Assembly: GCF_011742875.1 (NCBI RefSeq)
Contig: NZ_JAAQTL010000004.1
Coordinates: 1-64,000 of the forward strand
Direction of reading: 5' to 3'
Source: Luteibacter yeojuensis
GTDB taxonomy: Bacteria > Pseudomonadota > Gammaproteobacteria > Xanthomonadales > Rhodanobacteraceae
DNA length: 64,000 nucleotides
The notes under the pieces are model-generated. The model was not told the DNA's origin. It saw only the letters and a program-made list of their open reading frames with translations, and searched no databases. A program made the translations under genes and the position numbers. Positions 26,996 to 35,798 of the stretch are shown piece by piece (position 1 is the stretch's first letter; each line of letters opens with the position of its first letter).

Positions 26996-28318
26996 TTAAA
27001 GCAACGCGAACGCGTCGCGCGTCAGGTTCTCCGGCTCGCCCGTGGTGCACACCACGTCGTCCTCGATGCGGATCCCGCCGTACTTGCGGAACGCATCCAC
27101 CTTCGCCCAGTCGATGTCCGCCGAGAACGGCTTGCTCTTCAGCTCGGCCAGCAGCATGTCGATGAAATAGATGCCCGGCTCGATGGTCACCACCATGCCC
27201 GGTTCCAGGTCGCGCGTGAGGCGCAGGTACGGATGGCCCTCGGGCTTGGCGATCGTCCCGCCCGTTTCCGCAGCCTGGAAACCTCCCACGTCGTGTACCT
27301 GCAGGCCGATGCCATGCCCGAGGCCGTGCGGGAAGAACGCCGACGAGACGCCGGATTCCACGGCGCTTTCCGGGCTCATGCGGATGAAGCCGTGGTCGCG
27401 CAATACGCCGGCGAGCACATGGTGGGCATGCACGTGCAGTTCGGGGTAGTTCTGCCCCGCGCGGACCTTCGCCGCGAAGGAGCGTTCGGCGGCGTCCATC
27501 GAGTCGATGAGCGACTGGAATTCGGAAGCCTGGCTCCCGGCATAGGTGCGCGTGATGTCGCTGGCGTAACCCGATGCGCTGGCGCCGGCATCGATCAGGA
27601 ACGAACGGCTTTCCGTGGGCGCGCGACGGTCGAAGTGCGTGTAGTGCAATACCGCGCCGTGCTCGTTGAGGCCGACGATGCTGGCATACGGCAGTTCGGC
27701 GTCGATCTGGCCCACCGCGGTGAGGTAGGCGAGGTGGATGCCAAGCTCGCTCTCGCCCTGGCGGAAGGCGCGCTCCGCGGCCCGGTGGCCGCGCGTGCCG
27801 AGACGGCTGGCCTCGCGCATCAGTTCGAGCTCGTACGGCGTCTTGTAGGCGCGGTGGTAGTGCAGGTGATCGATCACCGCCGGGGGATTGTTCGCGCAGA
27901 CTTCCTGCAGGTTGCAGTACTGGTCCCCGACGATGGCGCAGCGCGAGAGCGCCGCCGGCAGCTCGGCGATGGCGTCGGCGGGCTTGCGCACCACCACGAT
28001 GTCGAACTGGTCCACCCAGTAGCCCGAAGGCGCTTCCGGCACCACGTGCCAGTAGTCGCGCGGTTGCAGGAAAACCAGCTTCGGCTTCTCGCCCGGGGTG
28101 TAAACCAGCCAGCTTCCCGGTGCGTCGGTCAGCGGCAGCCAATGCTTGAAATGCGGGTTCGCGATGAACGGGTAATCCTGGTCGTCCAGGAATTTCGTGA
28201 TCGGCCGGCCGGCCGGGACCACCAGGTGGTCGAAACCGGCGCGGGCCAGCGCGGTATCGGTGCGCTCGCGCAGGGTGGCGATGTGCTGGGGGTAGAGCGC
28301 GGCCAGCGCGTCGTTCAT
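26996..28318 (-). CDS. pepQ: Xaa-Pro dipeptidase (M24B)
   Basis: A 440-residue M24 metallopeptidase related to PepQ/prolidase. The N-terminal domain is present (ITKFLDDQDYPFIANPHFKHWLP), and metal ligands lie in LIDAGAS, ASDITRTYA, HGLGHGIGLQVHDVGG, TIEPGIYF and IRIEDDV. It should cut Xaa-Pro dipeptides, complementing pepP, which it faces. PepQ enzymes of this class can also hydrolyse organophosphates weakly. The ATG at 28318 opens the conserved MNDALAALYPQHIATLRER. Confidence 0.92.
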   Translation of the reverse strand: MNDALAALYPQHIATLRERTDTALARAGFDHLVVPAGRPITKFLDDQDYPFIANPHFKHWLPLTDAPGSWLVYTPGEKPKLVFLQPRDYWHVVPEAPSGYWVDQFDIVVVRKPADAIAELPAALSRCAIVGDQYCNLQEVCANNPPAVIDHLHYHRAYKTPYELELMREASRLGTRGHRAAERAFRQGESELGIHLAYLTAVGQIDAELPYASIVGLNEHGAVLHYTHFDRRAPTESRSFLIDAGASASGYASDITRTYAGSQASEFQSLIDSMDAAERSFAAKVRAGQNYPELHVHAHHVLAGVLRDHGFIRMSPESAVESGVSSAFFPHGLGHGIGLQVHDVGGFQAAETGGTIAKPEGHPYLRLTRDLEPGMVVTIEPGIYFIDMLLAELKSKPFSADIDWAKVDAFRKYGGIRIEDDVVCTTGEPENLTRDAFALL

Positions 28319-28395
28319 GGTGAATCTCCGGGGACGTGGGGCAAACGCCAATGGTGCGCCTCCCGCCTGCCGTAGCCAAGTCCGGACGTGGGGGA

Positions 28396-29007
28396 TCAGG
28401 CGGTGGCGAAGACCACGGTGTAATCGCCGGCAATGTCGCCAAGCCGGTGGCGCAGGAGGGTGGCTGCGTACTCGTCGCCGCCAAGCAGGCCCTTCAGGTG
28501 CGCGCCGTAGAGGGTGATGGCGAAATGCCCGACCGCGAAATCGTGCGCCGGCGAGCGCCACAGGTGCAGGGGCGTCCAGGTGGCGCAGGCGGGGCAGGCC
28601 ACGTAGGCCGAATCCGGCGCGTCGCACCACACGATGAGGGCCTCTTCCAGCGCGTCGCTGCCCTCGTCGCCGAGCGAGAGGGCGGCGTGGCATTCGGGGC
28701 AGCGGATGGTGAAACCGCCGTCGTAGCGGCAGAAGATGCCGTTCTCGCGACCGCCGTCCACGAGGTGGGCACCGCCGTGGCCGTCGCCGCACCAGCGGTG
28801 GCCGCTGGCGTGAAGGCCGATGGCGCGTATGCCGGTTTCCGCGACGAAGCGTTCGTCGAGCACGCGGAAGCGCGCTTCCTCGTCGCCGTCCGGTCGCGCG
28901 GCGATGGTGCCGTCGCCCACCAGTCGCAGGTACAGGCCCGTCGCGGCCGCCGCGGCGTCGTCGCGTTCGAGGTCCGTATCGACCAGGATGGTGGTGGCAT
29001 CGCTCAT
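28396..29007 (-). CDS. Unknown protein with zinc-ribbon-like cysteine pairs
   Basis: A 203-residue protein not matched to a known family. It starts MSDATTILVDTDLERDDAAA and has a strand-rich N-terminal half (LYLRLVGDGTIAARPDGDEE). Two CxxC pairs, CPEC and CPAC, lie about 45 residues apart and could hold one zinc ion. The last third (FAVGHFAITLYGAHLKGLLGG) is hydrophobic but not membrane-like. It sits between a PilZ gene and a prolidase on the same strand. Start at 29007 is preferred over one 14 codons upstream. Confidence 0.65.
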   Translation of the reverse strand: MSDATTILVDTDLERDDAAAAATGLYLRLVGDGTIAARPDGDEEARFRVLDERFVAETGIRAIGLHASGHRWCGDGHGGAHLVDGGRENGIFCRYDGGFTIRCPECHAALSLGDEGSDALEEALIVWCDAPDSAYVACPACATWTPLHLWRSPAHDFAVGHFAITLYGAHLKGLLGGDEYAATLLRHRLGDIAGDYTVVFATA

Positions 29008-29065
29008 GACGAGGGATGGTGGGCTTCCGCCGGGGGCGTCGTAAAGCATGGTCTATGGCTTCCGT

Positions 29066-29413
29066 TCAGTCCGCAGGTGGGCCGATCCATTCGTCGATGG
29101 CACGGACGGCGTCGTCGAGGCCGGAAATGATGCGATAGCCGGACCAGAACTGTCCCGCCGATGCCGCCGGCTCGTGCCATTGCTCCTGTATGCCGATCTC
29201 GATGCGGTGTTCGCGGTGCTGGGCGTCTGGCAACGTGAAGGCTACCTGGTACACCCCGCCGTGCGTCGGTTTGCTGGAGACCAGCAGCATCACGCCGCTC
29301 GTCGATAGATTGCCGAGCTGGCCGCATACGCGCTCGGTCATCGCGTCGACGACCGGAATAGGTGCGGTCGCGCGCTTGCGGGTGGCGCGGCGCTGGTTGA
29401 ACTCGCTGCTCAT
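29066..29413 (-). CDS. PilZ-domain protein
   Basis: A 115-residue single PilZ domain. The arginine-rich N-terminus RRATRKR supplies the RxxxR c-di-GMP contact, and NLSTSGVML is a variant of the D/NxSxxG motif, followed by beta strands (YQVAFTLPDAQHREHRIEIGI). It is expected to bind c-di-GMP and act on a partner. Its ATG overlaps the stop of the DUF1631 gene by four bases, so that large protein is the obvious candidate partner. Confidence 0.88.
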   Translation of the reverse strand: MSSEFNQRRATRKRATAPIPVVDAMTERVCGQLGNLSTSGVMLLVSSKPTHGGVYQVAFTLPDAQHREHRIEIGIQEQWHEPAASAGQFWSGYRIISGLDDAVRAIDEWIGPPAD

Positions 29414-31620
29414 GCGTGGCCCGCCATGCGCTCGAAGCCGTTTTCACGCCGCAGGTTGCGCGCCACGGCACGCCAGGCGCGGTCCACGATCGACAGCCGC
29501 TGCTCCTTCCATTCGCGCACTTCGCCGCTGGCGATGAGCCGCGCGAGGCGGGTGAGGTCGATGTCTTCGGTGCGTCCCCCGCGCTGGTTCACGAACAGGC
29601 AGCGACCGGTGCCCGGAGAGAACCAGGCCAGCTTGCGCAGGGCGATCGAGCCGTCCGCCTGGGCGAATTCGAACCAGGTGCCGAAGCGCAGGCTGGCGAA
29701 GCCGTCGTAGATGGCCTGCGCCGCGGCGTCGAGCGGCGTCGGCCGCACCGGCGTTACCGCCTCGACATGGGCGGTGCCCTCGCCGAGCCGTGGCCGCTGC
29801 TTCAGGCGCATGGCGACGTCGGTCGGGGTGAGGGCTTCGTCCCCCTGCCTGCCGGGCGGTTCGAACACACCCGCCGCCACCTGTGCCGCTTCGGCGGCAT
29901 GCATGCCGAGATGTTCCAGGCCGCGTTCCACGTCCTGGCGGAGCTTCTGCGGATCGACGATCGGGCGCCGGCCAAGCAACTGGTCGGTCACGCCGAGGCA
30001 GTGCAGGAAGGCCTCGCCGTTCTCGCCGCCGCGAAGGATGTGCAGGGCGAGCACGTCGGCCCACGTGCGCTCGAGCAGGATGCGCAGCACGCCACGCGGC
30101 GCGGCGCCGCGCACCATGTGCTCGTTCATGATTTCGGTGGCGCGCTGGCGCGCGCGTTCCAGGCGGTCGCGGCCTTCCATCGCTTCGATCTGCCGGCGTT
30201 CGGCCACGTGCGCCTTGCGCGAGAGCAGGGCGATCTGCTGTTCGATGTCCGCGCGCCATGCCGGGTCGATCACCTGTGCGTGGCTGGCTTCGACGACCAG
30301 CCGTTCGAGGCGGTCGACGAGGGCCGCGTCCGGTTCGCCTTCGGCCGGATCGAGCCAGTGCTGCGCGGCTTCGCCAACGGTGTCCAGCAGCTGGCGCGCG
30401 GGGTGTTCCGCCTGGTCGAAGAAGCCGCGGTCGTTCACCGCCGCACGCAGCATGGGCCATTGCAGGCCGCCGAGCACCGCGCGACCGGGGCTGGCCGCGG
30501 CGAGTTGCTGGCCGAGGCTCTGGAACAGCATCGCGGTGAGTTCCACCGTGTCGTCCTGCTCGAGGGTGAGCTCGGCGGGCGGGGAACCGGCCGGGCGGCC
30601 GAGGTTGAGCTGGTGGATGAGTTCCTCGCGCAGCGCGTGCGCGCTGCGGATTTCGCGCTGGGCGGCGTCGGCCACCTCGGTGACATGTCCTTGCAGGGCC
30701 AGCAGCGCGGTCTGCAGTTCGTCGTCGGAGGCCAGCCGGCCGGGCGCGAAACCGGCGCCGCGCCCGGTTTGCACACGGCTGGCGAGCAGGGCGCGCAGGC
30801 CTTCCAGCACGCCGATGTGCCCCTCGACGGTGGTCGTCGCGGCAGCGGTGCTTCCGCCCACCGTTTCGGTCGCGGTTGTTTCCGCGGTCTTCGCGCGTCT
30901 TTCGGCGGCGGGCGTGGCGGCGACGCGTACGTTCGGATAGACGCGGAATCCCGGAAGGATGCCGCGCGTGCGGTAGTGCTCGTTCAGCGCGCCATAGAAC
31001 GCCTCGCCATGGCCGAGCACGTGCGCGTCGACGGCCTGGAAAAGCAGCAGGCGATGCGCCACCGACAGCGGCATCGGAGCCACCGCTTCTTCCAGCGCGG
31101 CCGTGAGGGCGCGGGGGCCCGCGGGCAATGCCTCGCCTTCGAGGGGCGCCGTACCGGCGAGCACCGCCAGCCGGTACCCGAGTTCGAACAGGCTGCTCGC
31201 GCTGCGCGCCTCGCAGCGCGCCGCCATGCTCGCCAGCGCGTCGGCCTGTTCCTGTTCCTCGGGGTCCACGAGGCTGAGGGTGAGGTGCTCGGTTCCCGGC
31301 GCCGACTTGCCGCCGGTCGTCTCGCCCAGCTGGCGGAAACGCCTGGAGAGGTGCGCGGCGAAGCGATTGCGGAAGCCTGGCCCGTCGCGTTCGACGATAC
31401 CCCGGCTTTCGAAGCAGGCCTGCTGCTCCAGGTGGTTGCGGCTCGCTTCCGCAGCGGCGAACAGCCGCCGATCGAAATCGCGCAGCGCGTCGCGCAGCGG
31501 CATGTCCAGCCAGGTCAGGCACAGCGACAGGCCCTGCTGCGCCTCGCGTTCGGCACGCGGCGACAGGGCGACGGGATGCGGTCCCGTCCGGCCGTACGGC
31601 GGCTGCGTGCCTGCACTCAT
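29410..31620 (-). CDS. DUF1631-family protein
   Basis: A 736-residue, mostly helical cytoplasmic protein of the DUF1631 family (sometimes mislabelled thymidine phosphorylase). Features are an N-terminal helical region with CLTWLDMPLRDALRDFDRRL, a mid-region HRLLLFQAVDAHVLGH, and WPMLRAAVNDRGFFDQAEHPARQLLDTV, the strongest family motif. Near the C-terminus, GTWFEFAQADGSIALRKLAWFSPGTGRCLFVNQRG resembles a degenerate PilZ-like barrel. It is coupled by ATGA overlap to the PilZ gene. The role is probably in c-di-GMP-linked surface behaviour, by inference. Confidence 0.85.
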   Translation of the reverse strand: MSAGTQPPYGRTGPHPVALSPRAEREAQQGLSLCLTWLDMPLRDALRDFDRRLFAAAEASRNHLEQQACFESRGIVERDGPGFRNRFAAHLSRRFRQLGETTGGKSAPGTEHLTLSLVDPEEQEQADALASMAARCEARSASSLFELGYRLAVLAGTAPLEGEALPAGPRALTAALEEAVAPMPLSVAHRLLLFQAVDAHVLGHGEAFYGALNEHYRTRGILPGFRVYPNVRVAATPAAERRAKTAETTATETVGGSTAAATTTVEGHIGVLEGLRALLASRVQTGRGAGFAPGRLASDDELQTALLALQGHVTEVADAAQREIRSAHALREELIHQLNLGRPAGSPPAELTLEQDDTVELTAMLFQSLGQQLAAASPGRAVLGGLQWPMLRAAVNDRGFFDQAEHPARQLLDTVGEAAQHWLDPAEGEPDAALVDRLERLVVEASHAQVIDPAWRADIEQQIALLSRKAHVAERRQIEAMEGRDRLERARQRATEIMNEHMVRGAAPRGVLRILLERTWADVLALHILRGGENGEAFLHCLGVTDQLLGRRPIVDPQKLRQDVERGLEHLGMHAAEAAQVAAGVFEPPGRQGDEALTPTDVAMRLKQRPRLGEGTAHVEAVTPVRPTPLDAAAQAIYDGFASLRFGTWFEFAQADGSIALRKLAWFSPGTGRCLFVNQRGGRTEDIDLTRLARLIASGEVREWKEQRLSIVDRAWRAVARNLRRENGFERMAGHA

Positions 31621-31761
31621 GCGATGAGGTCCTCCTCGACCCTGCGATCCGAGTTTAGGCGGCCATACGCCGGCCACGCCAGCATATGGGTGGCTCGCTT
31701 ATGGCTTAGGGCGATTGGAATAGAACCCGTTGGAGCGCCGAAGAGGCTCCCGGTCGGAGCC

Positions 31762-31801
31762 GGCCGCTTGCGGGAGGACATGGGATCTCCCGCAAGCGGC
31801 C
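31762..31801. terminator. Long stem-loop downstream of hemW
   Basis: A perfect 15-base stem (GGCCGCTTGCGGGAG with CTCCCGCAAGCGGCC) around a 10-base loop lies just past the hemW stop and 140 bases before the DUF1631 start. A partial GGAGC/GCTCC pair flanks it. It probably ends or protects the 3' end of the rph-to-hemW transcript; no T-run is seen. Confidence 0.5.
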
Positions 31802-31812
31802 TCCAGGGCGGG

Positions 31813-32970
31813 TCAGGGCATGAACGCCTCGATCACGTCGTTCAGGAAGCGCTGCCCCAAAGCGGTCGCTTTCAGTATGCCGGGACTGGCCTCCAGCCAG
31901 CCGCGAGCCACGCAGGCCTCGATCGACGAGGCGATGGCCTCCCGCGGCAATCCCGTCCGTTCGGCGAAATCGGTCGCCGGTACCCCGTCGATCAGGCGCA
32001 GCGCATTGAGCATGTATTCGAAGGGCAGGTCGGCGGCGGCCACGAGGCTGTCGCCGCCGATCCGGGCCGGCTGTCCGGCGATCGCCAGGTAGGCCGCGGG
32101 CAGACGGGTCTTCCAGCGGCGTCGCACGCCGCTGGCGTCGCTGATCTTGCCGTGCGCGCCCGCCCCCACGCCGAGGTAGTCGCCGAAACGCCAGTAATTG
32201 AGGTTGTGCGCGCAGCGGCGTCCCGGACGCGCATAGGCGGATACCTCGTACTGTCCGTAACCCGCCTCGGCCAGCCGTGCCTCGCAGGCTTCCTGGATGG
32301 CCCAGGCCGCATCGTCGTCCGGCAGCGGCGGCGGGTTCGCGGCAAACGCGGTGTTCGGTTCCAGCGTGAGCTGGTAATGCGAGACATGGGCCGGCGCGAG
32401 GGCGACGGCGCGCGCCACGTCGTCGAGCGCGCCCGCCAGGCTCTGTTCGGGCAGGGCATACATCAGGTCGATGTTGATGTTGTCGATGCCGGCGTCCTGC
32501 GCCTCGCGCACGGCATGGGCCGCATCGTTCGCGGAGTGGATGCGGCCGAGGCGACGCAGCTTGTCGTCGTCGAAACTCTGTACGCCGAAGGAAATGCGGT
32601 TGACGCCGGCGGCGAGATACCCGTCGAAGCGACCGTGCTCCACCGTGCCGGGATTGGTTTCCAGCGTGACTTCGGCGCCCGGCGCGAATGGCAGGCGCTC
32701 GCGCGCGCCGTCGAGGAAGCGGCCGACGAGTTCGGGCGAGAAGAGGCTGGGCGTGCCGCCGCCGAAGAACACCGTTTCCACCGTGCGCCCGTGGACTGCC
32801 GCGCCGAAGTCGCGCAGGTCCGCGTCGAGGTCGGCGAGCAAGGTATCGACATACGCCGCGTATTCGGGCGTGCCGCGCACGCCGTGCGAGTTGAAGTCGC
32901 AATAGGGGCATTTGCGCACGCACCAGGGCATGTGCACGTAAAGCGACAGCGGCGGCGGCAACAGGCTCAT
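31813..32970 (-). CDS. hemW: HemW, radical SAM haem chaperone
   Basis: A 385-residue radical SAM protein, long annotated as coproporphyrinogen III oxidase-like. The cluster motif CxxxCxxC is C17-C21-C24, followed by F rather than the extra cysteine of true HemN, so HemW is preferred. FFGGGTPSLF, LETNPGT, RISFGVQSF and INIDLMYALPEQ are family motifs. It overlaps rdgB by four bases, the same order as in E. coli (rdgB-hemW). Confidence 0.94.
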   Translation of the reverse strand: MSLLPPPLSLYVHMPWCVRKCPYCDFNSHGVRGTPEYAAYVDTLLADLDADLRDFGAAVHGRTVETVFFGGGTPSLFSPELVGRFLDGARERLPFAPGAEVTLETNPGTVEHGRFDGYLAAGVNRISFGVQSFDDDKLRRLGRIHSANDAAHAVREAQDAGIDNINIDLMYALPEQSLAGALDDVARAVALAPAHVSHYQLTLEPNTAFAANPPPLPDDDAAWAIQEACEARLAEAGYGQYEVSAYARPGRRCAHNLNYWRFGDYLGVGAGAHGKISDASGVRRRWKTRLPAAYLAIAGQPARIGGDSLVAAADLPFEYMLNALRLIDGVPATDFAERTGLPREAIASSIEACVARGWLEASPGILKATALGQRFLNDVIEAFMP

Positions 32971-33560
32971 GCGAGGTCGACGAGGCGGTCCTTGAGCAAC
33001 GCCAGCGCGCGGCCGCGGTGGCTCAGGCGATTCTTCAACGCGGGGTCGAGTTCCGCGGCCGACATGTCGTAGCCGTCGGGCAGGAACAGCGGGTCGTAGC
33101 CGAAGCCTCCCGTACCGCGTTCCGCTTCGAGGATGCGGCCGTGCCAGCGCCCTTCCGCGATCAACGGCGCCGGGTCCTCGGCGTGGCGCAGCAGGACGAG
33201 CACGGCGATGAAGTGGGCCCTGCGCTTGTCCGCCGGGACGCCGTCCAGTTCGTGCAGCAGCTTTGCCCGGTTGGCGGCGTTGTCGCCGTGCTTGCCCGCG
33301 TAACGCGCGGCGTAAAGGCCGGGCGCCCCGTCAAGCGCGTCGACGCAGATGCCCGAGTCGTCGGCGAGCGACGGCAGGCCCGTGGCGCGCGCGGCATGGC
33401 GCGCCTTGATGAGCGCGTTCTCGACGAAGGTGAGGCCGGTCTCGTCCGCATCGTCCACCCCGAGCGCAGTCTGCGGGACGAGCGCCAGGCCGGTGTCGGC
33501 CAGCAGGTGTTCGAGTTCGGCCCGTTTGCCGGCATTGCCGGAGGCCAGCACGATGCGCAT
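32967..33560 (-). CDS. rdgB: Non-canonical purine NTP pyrophosphatase, RdgB/HAM1
   Basis: A 197-residue house-cleaning enzyme that hydrolyses dITP, XTP and related nucleotides. The family motif is ASGNAGKRAELEHLL at the start, with DDSGICVDALDGAPGLYAARYAG and the substrate region GTGGFGYDPLFLPDG. It lies three bases from the GNAT gene stop and overlaps hemW. The position in an rph-GNAT-rdgB-hemW operon supports the call. Confidence 0.95.
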   Translation of the reverse strand: MRIVLASGNAGKRAELEHLLADTGLALVPQTALGVDDADETGLTFVENALIKARHAARATGLPSLADDSGICVDALDGAPGLYAARYAGKHGDNAANRAKLLHELDGVPADKRRAHFIAVLVLLRHAEDPAPLIAEGRWHGRILEAERGTGGFGYDPLFLPDGYDMSAAELDPALKNRLSHRGRALALLKDRLVDLA

Positions 33561-33563
33561 CGG

Positions 33564-34073
33564 TCAGAGTCCTTCGGAAAATTCGGGGGCGTAATCCACA
33601 CGACCGCGATAGCCGGCCAGGCCGTCCACCGTGAGCGCCAGCACCTGGAACGCGTTACCGCCCTCGAAGGCATCGTGCAGGCCGTGCGCGGAAGCCTTGG
33701 TGAAGCCGAAGCCCGCGTAGTAGGCGGGGGAGCCGAGCACGAAGACGGCCCGCGCGTCGCGCACGAAACACGCGCCGATACCTTCCTCGATCAACGCACG
33801 CCCGACGCCCTGGCGCTGGTGTGTCGGCAGCACGGCGACCGGCGCGAGGCCGAGGGCCTTGCCGTCGTCGCCTTCCTCCACCGTGAGCGGCGAGAACAGC
33901 ACGTGACCGACGACGGCGTCCTCGTCGTCGACCGCCACCAGCGAGATCGCGTCGCGGCCGGCCTCGACGAGCCGCCTGACCAGGTCGGCCTCCGCGTCGC
34001 GACAGAAGGCGGCGCGATGGACGGCGACGATGGCGTCGAGGTCGGTGGCGGTCGCGGCGCGGACCCCGCTCAT
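33564..34073 (-). CDS. GNAT-family N-acetyltransferase (YhbS-like)
   Basis: A 169-residue acetyltransferase. The acetyl-CoA site is [23 protein letters not shown] (motif A, Q/RxxGxG/A), followed by [15 protein letters not shown], typical of YhbS-like members. The substrate is unknown. The gene overlaps rph by four bases and precedes rdgB, so it is an operon insertion relative to E. coli. Confidence 0.88.
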   Translation of the reverse strand: MSGVRAATATDLDAIVAVHRAAFCRDAEADLVRRLVEAGRDAISLVAVDDEDAVVGHVLFSPLTVEEGDDGKALGLAPVAVLPTHQRQGVGRALIEEGIGACFVRDARAVFVLGSPAYYAGFGFTKASAHGLHDAFEGGNAFQVLALTVDGLAGYRGRVDYAPEFSEGL

Positions 34074-34801
34074 GGCGCGTCTTCCAGCGCGGCGCGCTGC
34101 GCCGCGACCAGCTCCGCGATGCCCTTGGTGGCGAGGTCGAGCAGGGCGTCCATTTCGTCGCGGCGGAAGGCATGGCCCTCGGCCGTGCCCTGCACCTCGA
34201 TGAAGCCGCCGCCGTCGTTCATCACGACGTTCATGTCGGTGTCGCAGTTCGAGTCCTCGGCGTAATCGAGGTCGAGCACCGGGACGCCGTTATAGACGCC
34301 CACCGACACGGCGGCGATCGCGCCAAGGATGGGATTGCGCTTGATCGCGTTGCGTTTCGTCAGGGTCGCCACCGCGTCCACGAGGGCCACGTAGGCACCC
34401 GTGATGGCCGCGGTGCGCGTGCCGCCATCGGCCTGGATCACGTCGCAATCCAGGGTGATCACGCGTTCGCCGAGGGCGGCACGGTCCACGCAGGCGCGCA
34501 GGGAGCGGCCGATGAGGCGCTGGATCTCCATCGTGCGGCCGCCCTGGCCGCCGCGTGCGGCTTCGCGCTGCGTGCGGTCGGTGGTGGCACGGGGCAGCAT
34601 GCCGTACTCGGCGGTGACCCAGCCCTCGCCCTTGCCGCGCAGCCACGGCGGCACGCGCTCCTCGATCGACGCGGTGCACAGCACCTTGGTGTCGCCAAAG
34701 GAAACCAGCACGGAACCTTCCGCGTGGCGGGTGTAATGGCGTTCGATGCTGACGGCGCGCAACTGGTCGTTGGCACGCCCGCTAGGACGGGTGGAGGTCA
34801 T
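34070..34801 (-). CDS. rph: Ribonuclease PH
   Basis: A 243-residue phosphorolytic exoribonuclease trimming tRNA 3' ends. The N-terminal motif [17 protein letters not shown], the segment [29 protein letters not shown] and [23 protein letters not shown] are all canonical; DxD metal-site residues lie in [21 protein letters not shown]. It is the first gene of the minus-strand operon and is divergent from yicC, the same arrangement as in E. coli. Confidence 0.96.
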   Translation of the reverse strand: MTSTRPSGRANDQLRAVSIERHYTRHAEGSVLVSFGDTKVLCTASIEERVPPWLRGKGEGWVTAEYGMLPRATTDRTQREAARGGQGGRTMEIQRLIGRSLRACVDRAALGERVITLDCDVIQADGGTRTAAITGAYVALVDAVATLTKRNAIKRNPILGAIAAVSVGVYNGVPVLDLDYAEDSNCDTDMNVVMNDGGGFIEVQGTAEGHAFRRDEMDALLDLATKGIAELVAAQRAALEDAP

Positions 34802-34882
34802 GAGGGGCCTGATTTGGGCACGGGCGGTGGGTCAGTTTACCATTGCCCCTCCTTTCCCGACGCGCATGCCGCGAGGCCATCG

Positions 34883-35746
34883 ATGATCCGCAGCATGACC
34901 GCCTATGCCTCCGCCGAGCACGCCGGCCCGTCCGGCACGCTCACCTGCGAGCTGCGGACCGTCAATCATCGCTACCTCGAGATCAGCCCGCGCCTCCCGG
35001 ACGAGATGCGCGGCTTCGAAAGCGCCCTGCGCGAGCGCATCGCCACCCGCCTGTCGCGCGGCAAGGTGGATGTCACCGTGCGCCTGCGCGCCGAGCCGGG
35101 TTCGGGCGAGGGCCTGCGCATCAATGCCTCGCTGCTCTCCCGCCTCTCCGAGCTGTCCCTGGACCTCGAACAGCGTTTCCCGCGCATGAGCGTCCAGTTC
35201 ACCGAACTGCTCCGCTTCCCCGGCGTGCTCCAGCAGCCCGAGGCGGACGCCGACGCGATGCAGGCCGCCCTGCTTGACGTGCTCGACCGGGCCTTGGCGG
35301 TGTTGGGCGACACGCGCGGCCGCGAAGGCACCAAGCTGGGCGAGATCCTGCGCGAGCGCCTCGACGGCGTCGAGAAGATCGTCGCGGACGTGCGCGGTTG
35401 GCTTCCCGAGATCCGTACCGCGCTGCGCGCCCGCCTCGAATCCCGTCTTGCCGATATCCGCCAGCCCACGGACCCGGGCCGCCTCGAACAGGAACTGGTG
35501 CTGCAGATCACCCGCATGGACGTGGACGAGGAACTCGACCGCCTCGCCACCCACATCGCCGAGGCGCGCCGCGTGCTGGCGCTGAAGGAGCCGGTGGGCC
35601 GCCGCCTCGACTTCCTCATGCAGGAATTCAACCGCGAGGCGAACACCCTGGGGTCGAAGTCGGTCGATTCGCGCACCACGAACGCCGCGGTGGAGCTGAA
35701 GGTGCTGATCGAACAGATGCGCGAGCAGGTGCAGAACATCGAGTGA
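34883..35746 (+). CDS. yicC: YicC/YloC-family endoribonuclease
   Basis: A 287-residue protein with MIRSMTAYASAE at the start, the motif ELRTVNHRYLEISPRLPDEMR, and the conserved C-terminal block MDVDEELDRLATHIAE plus LDFLMQEFNREANTLGSKS. YicC proteins are metal-dependent endoribonucleases implicated in sRNA turnover. The ATG at 34883 gives the family N-terminus. It is divergent from rph with about 80 bases in between. Confidence 0.94.
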   Translation: MIRSMTAYASAEHAGPSGTLTCELRTVNHRYLEISPRLPDEMRGFESALRERIATRLSRGKVDVTVRLRAEPGSGEGLRINASLLSRLSELSLDLEQRFPRMSVQFTELLRFPGVLQQPEADADAMQAALLDVLDRALAVLGDTRGREGTKLGEILRERLDGVEKIVADVRGWLPEIRTALRARLESRLADIRQPTDPGRLEQELVLQITRMDVDEELDRLATHIAEARRVLALKEPVGRRLDFLMQEFNREANTLGSKSVDSRTTNAAVELKVLIEQMREQVQNIE

Positions 35747-35798
35747 GCCTCGACCGCTCCCGGATCGTCCCGCCGCTCACCCACACGGAATTCCCGCT

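Noticed and set aside
29416..33072. A 1218-codon open frame on the plus strand, opposite DUF1631 and hemW
   Set aside because: It mirrors two well-supported minus-strand genes; its product is rich in Arg/Ala/His with no domain. High GC leaves few stops in the antisense frame.
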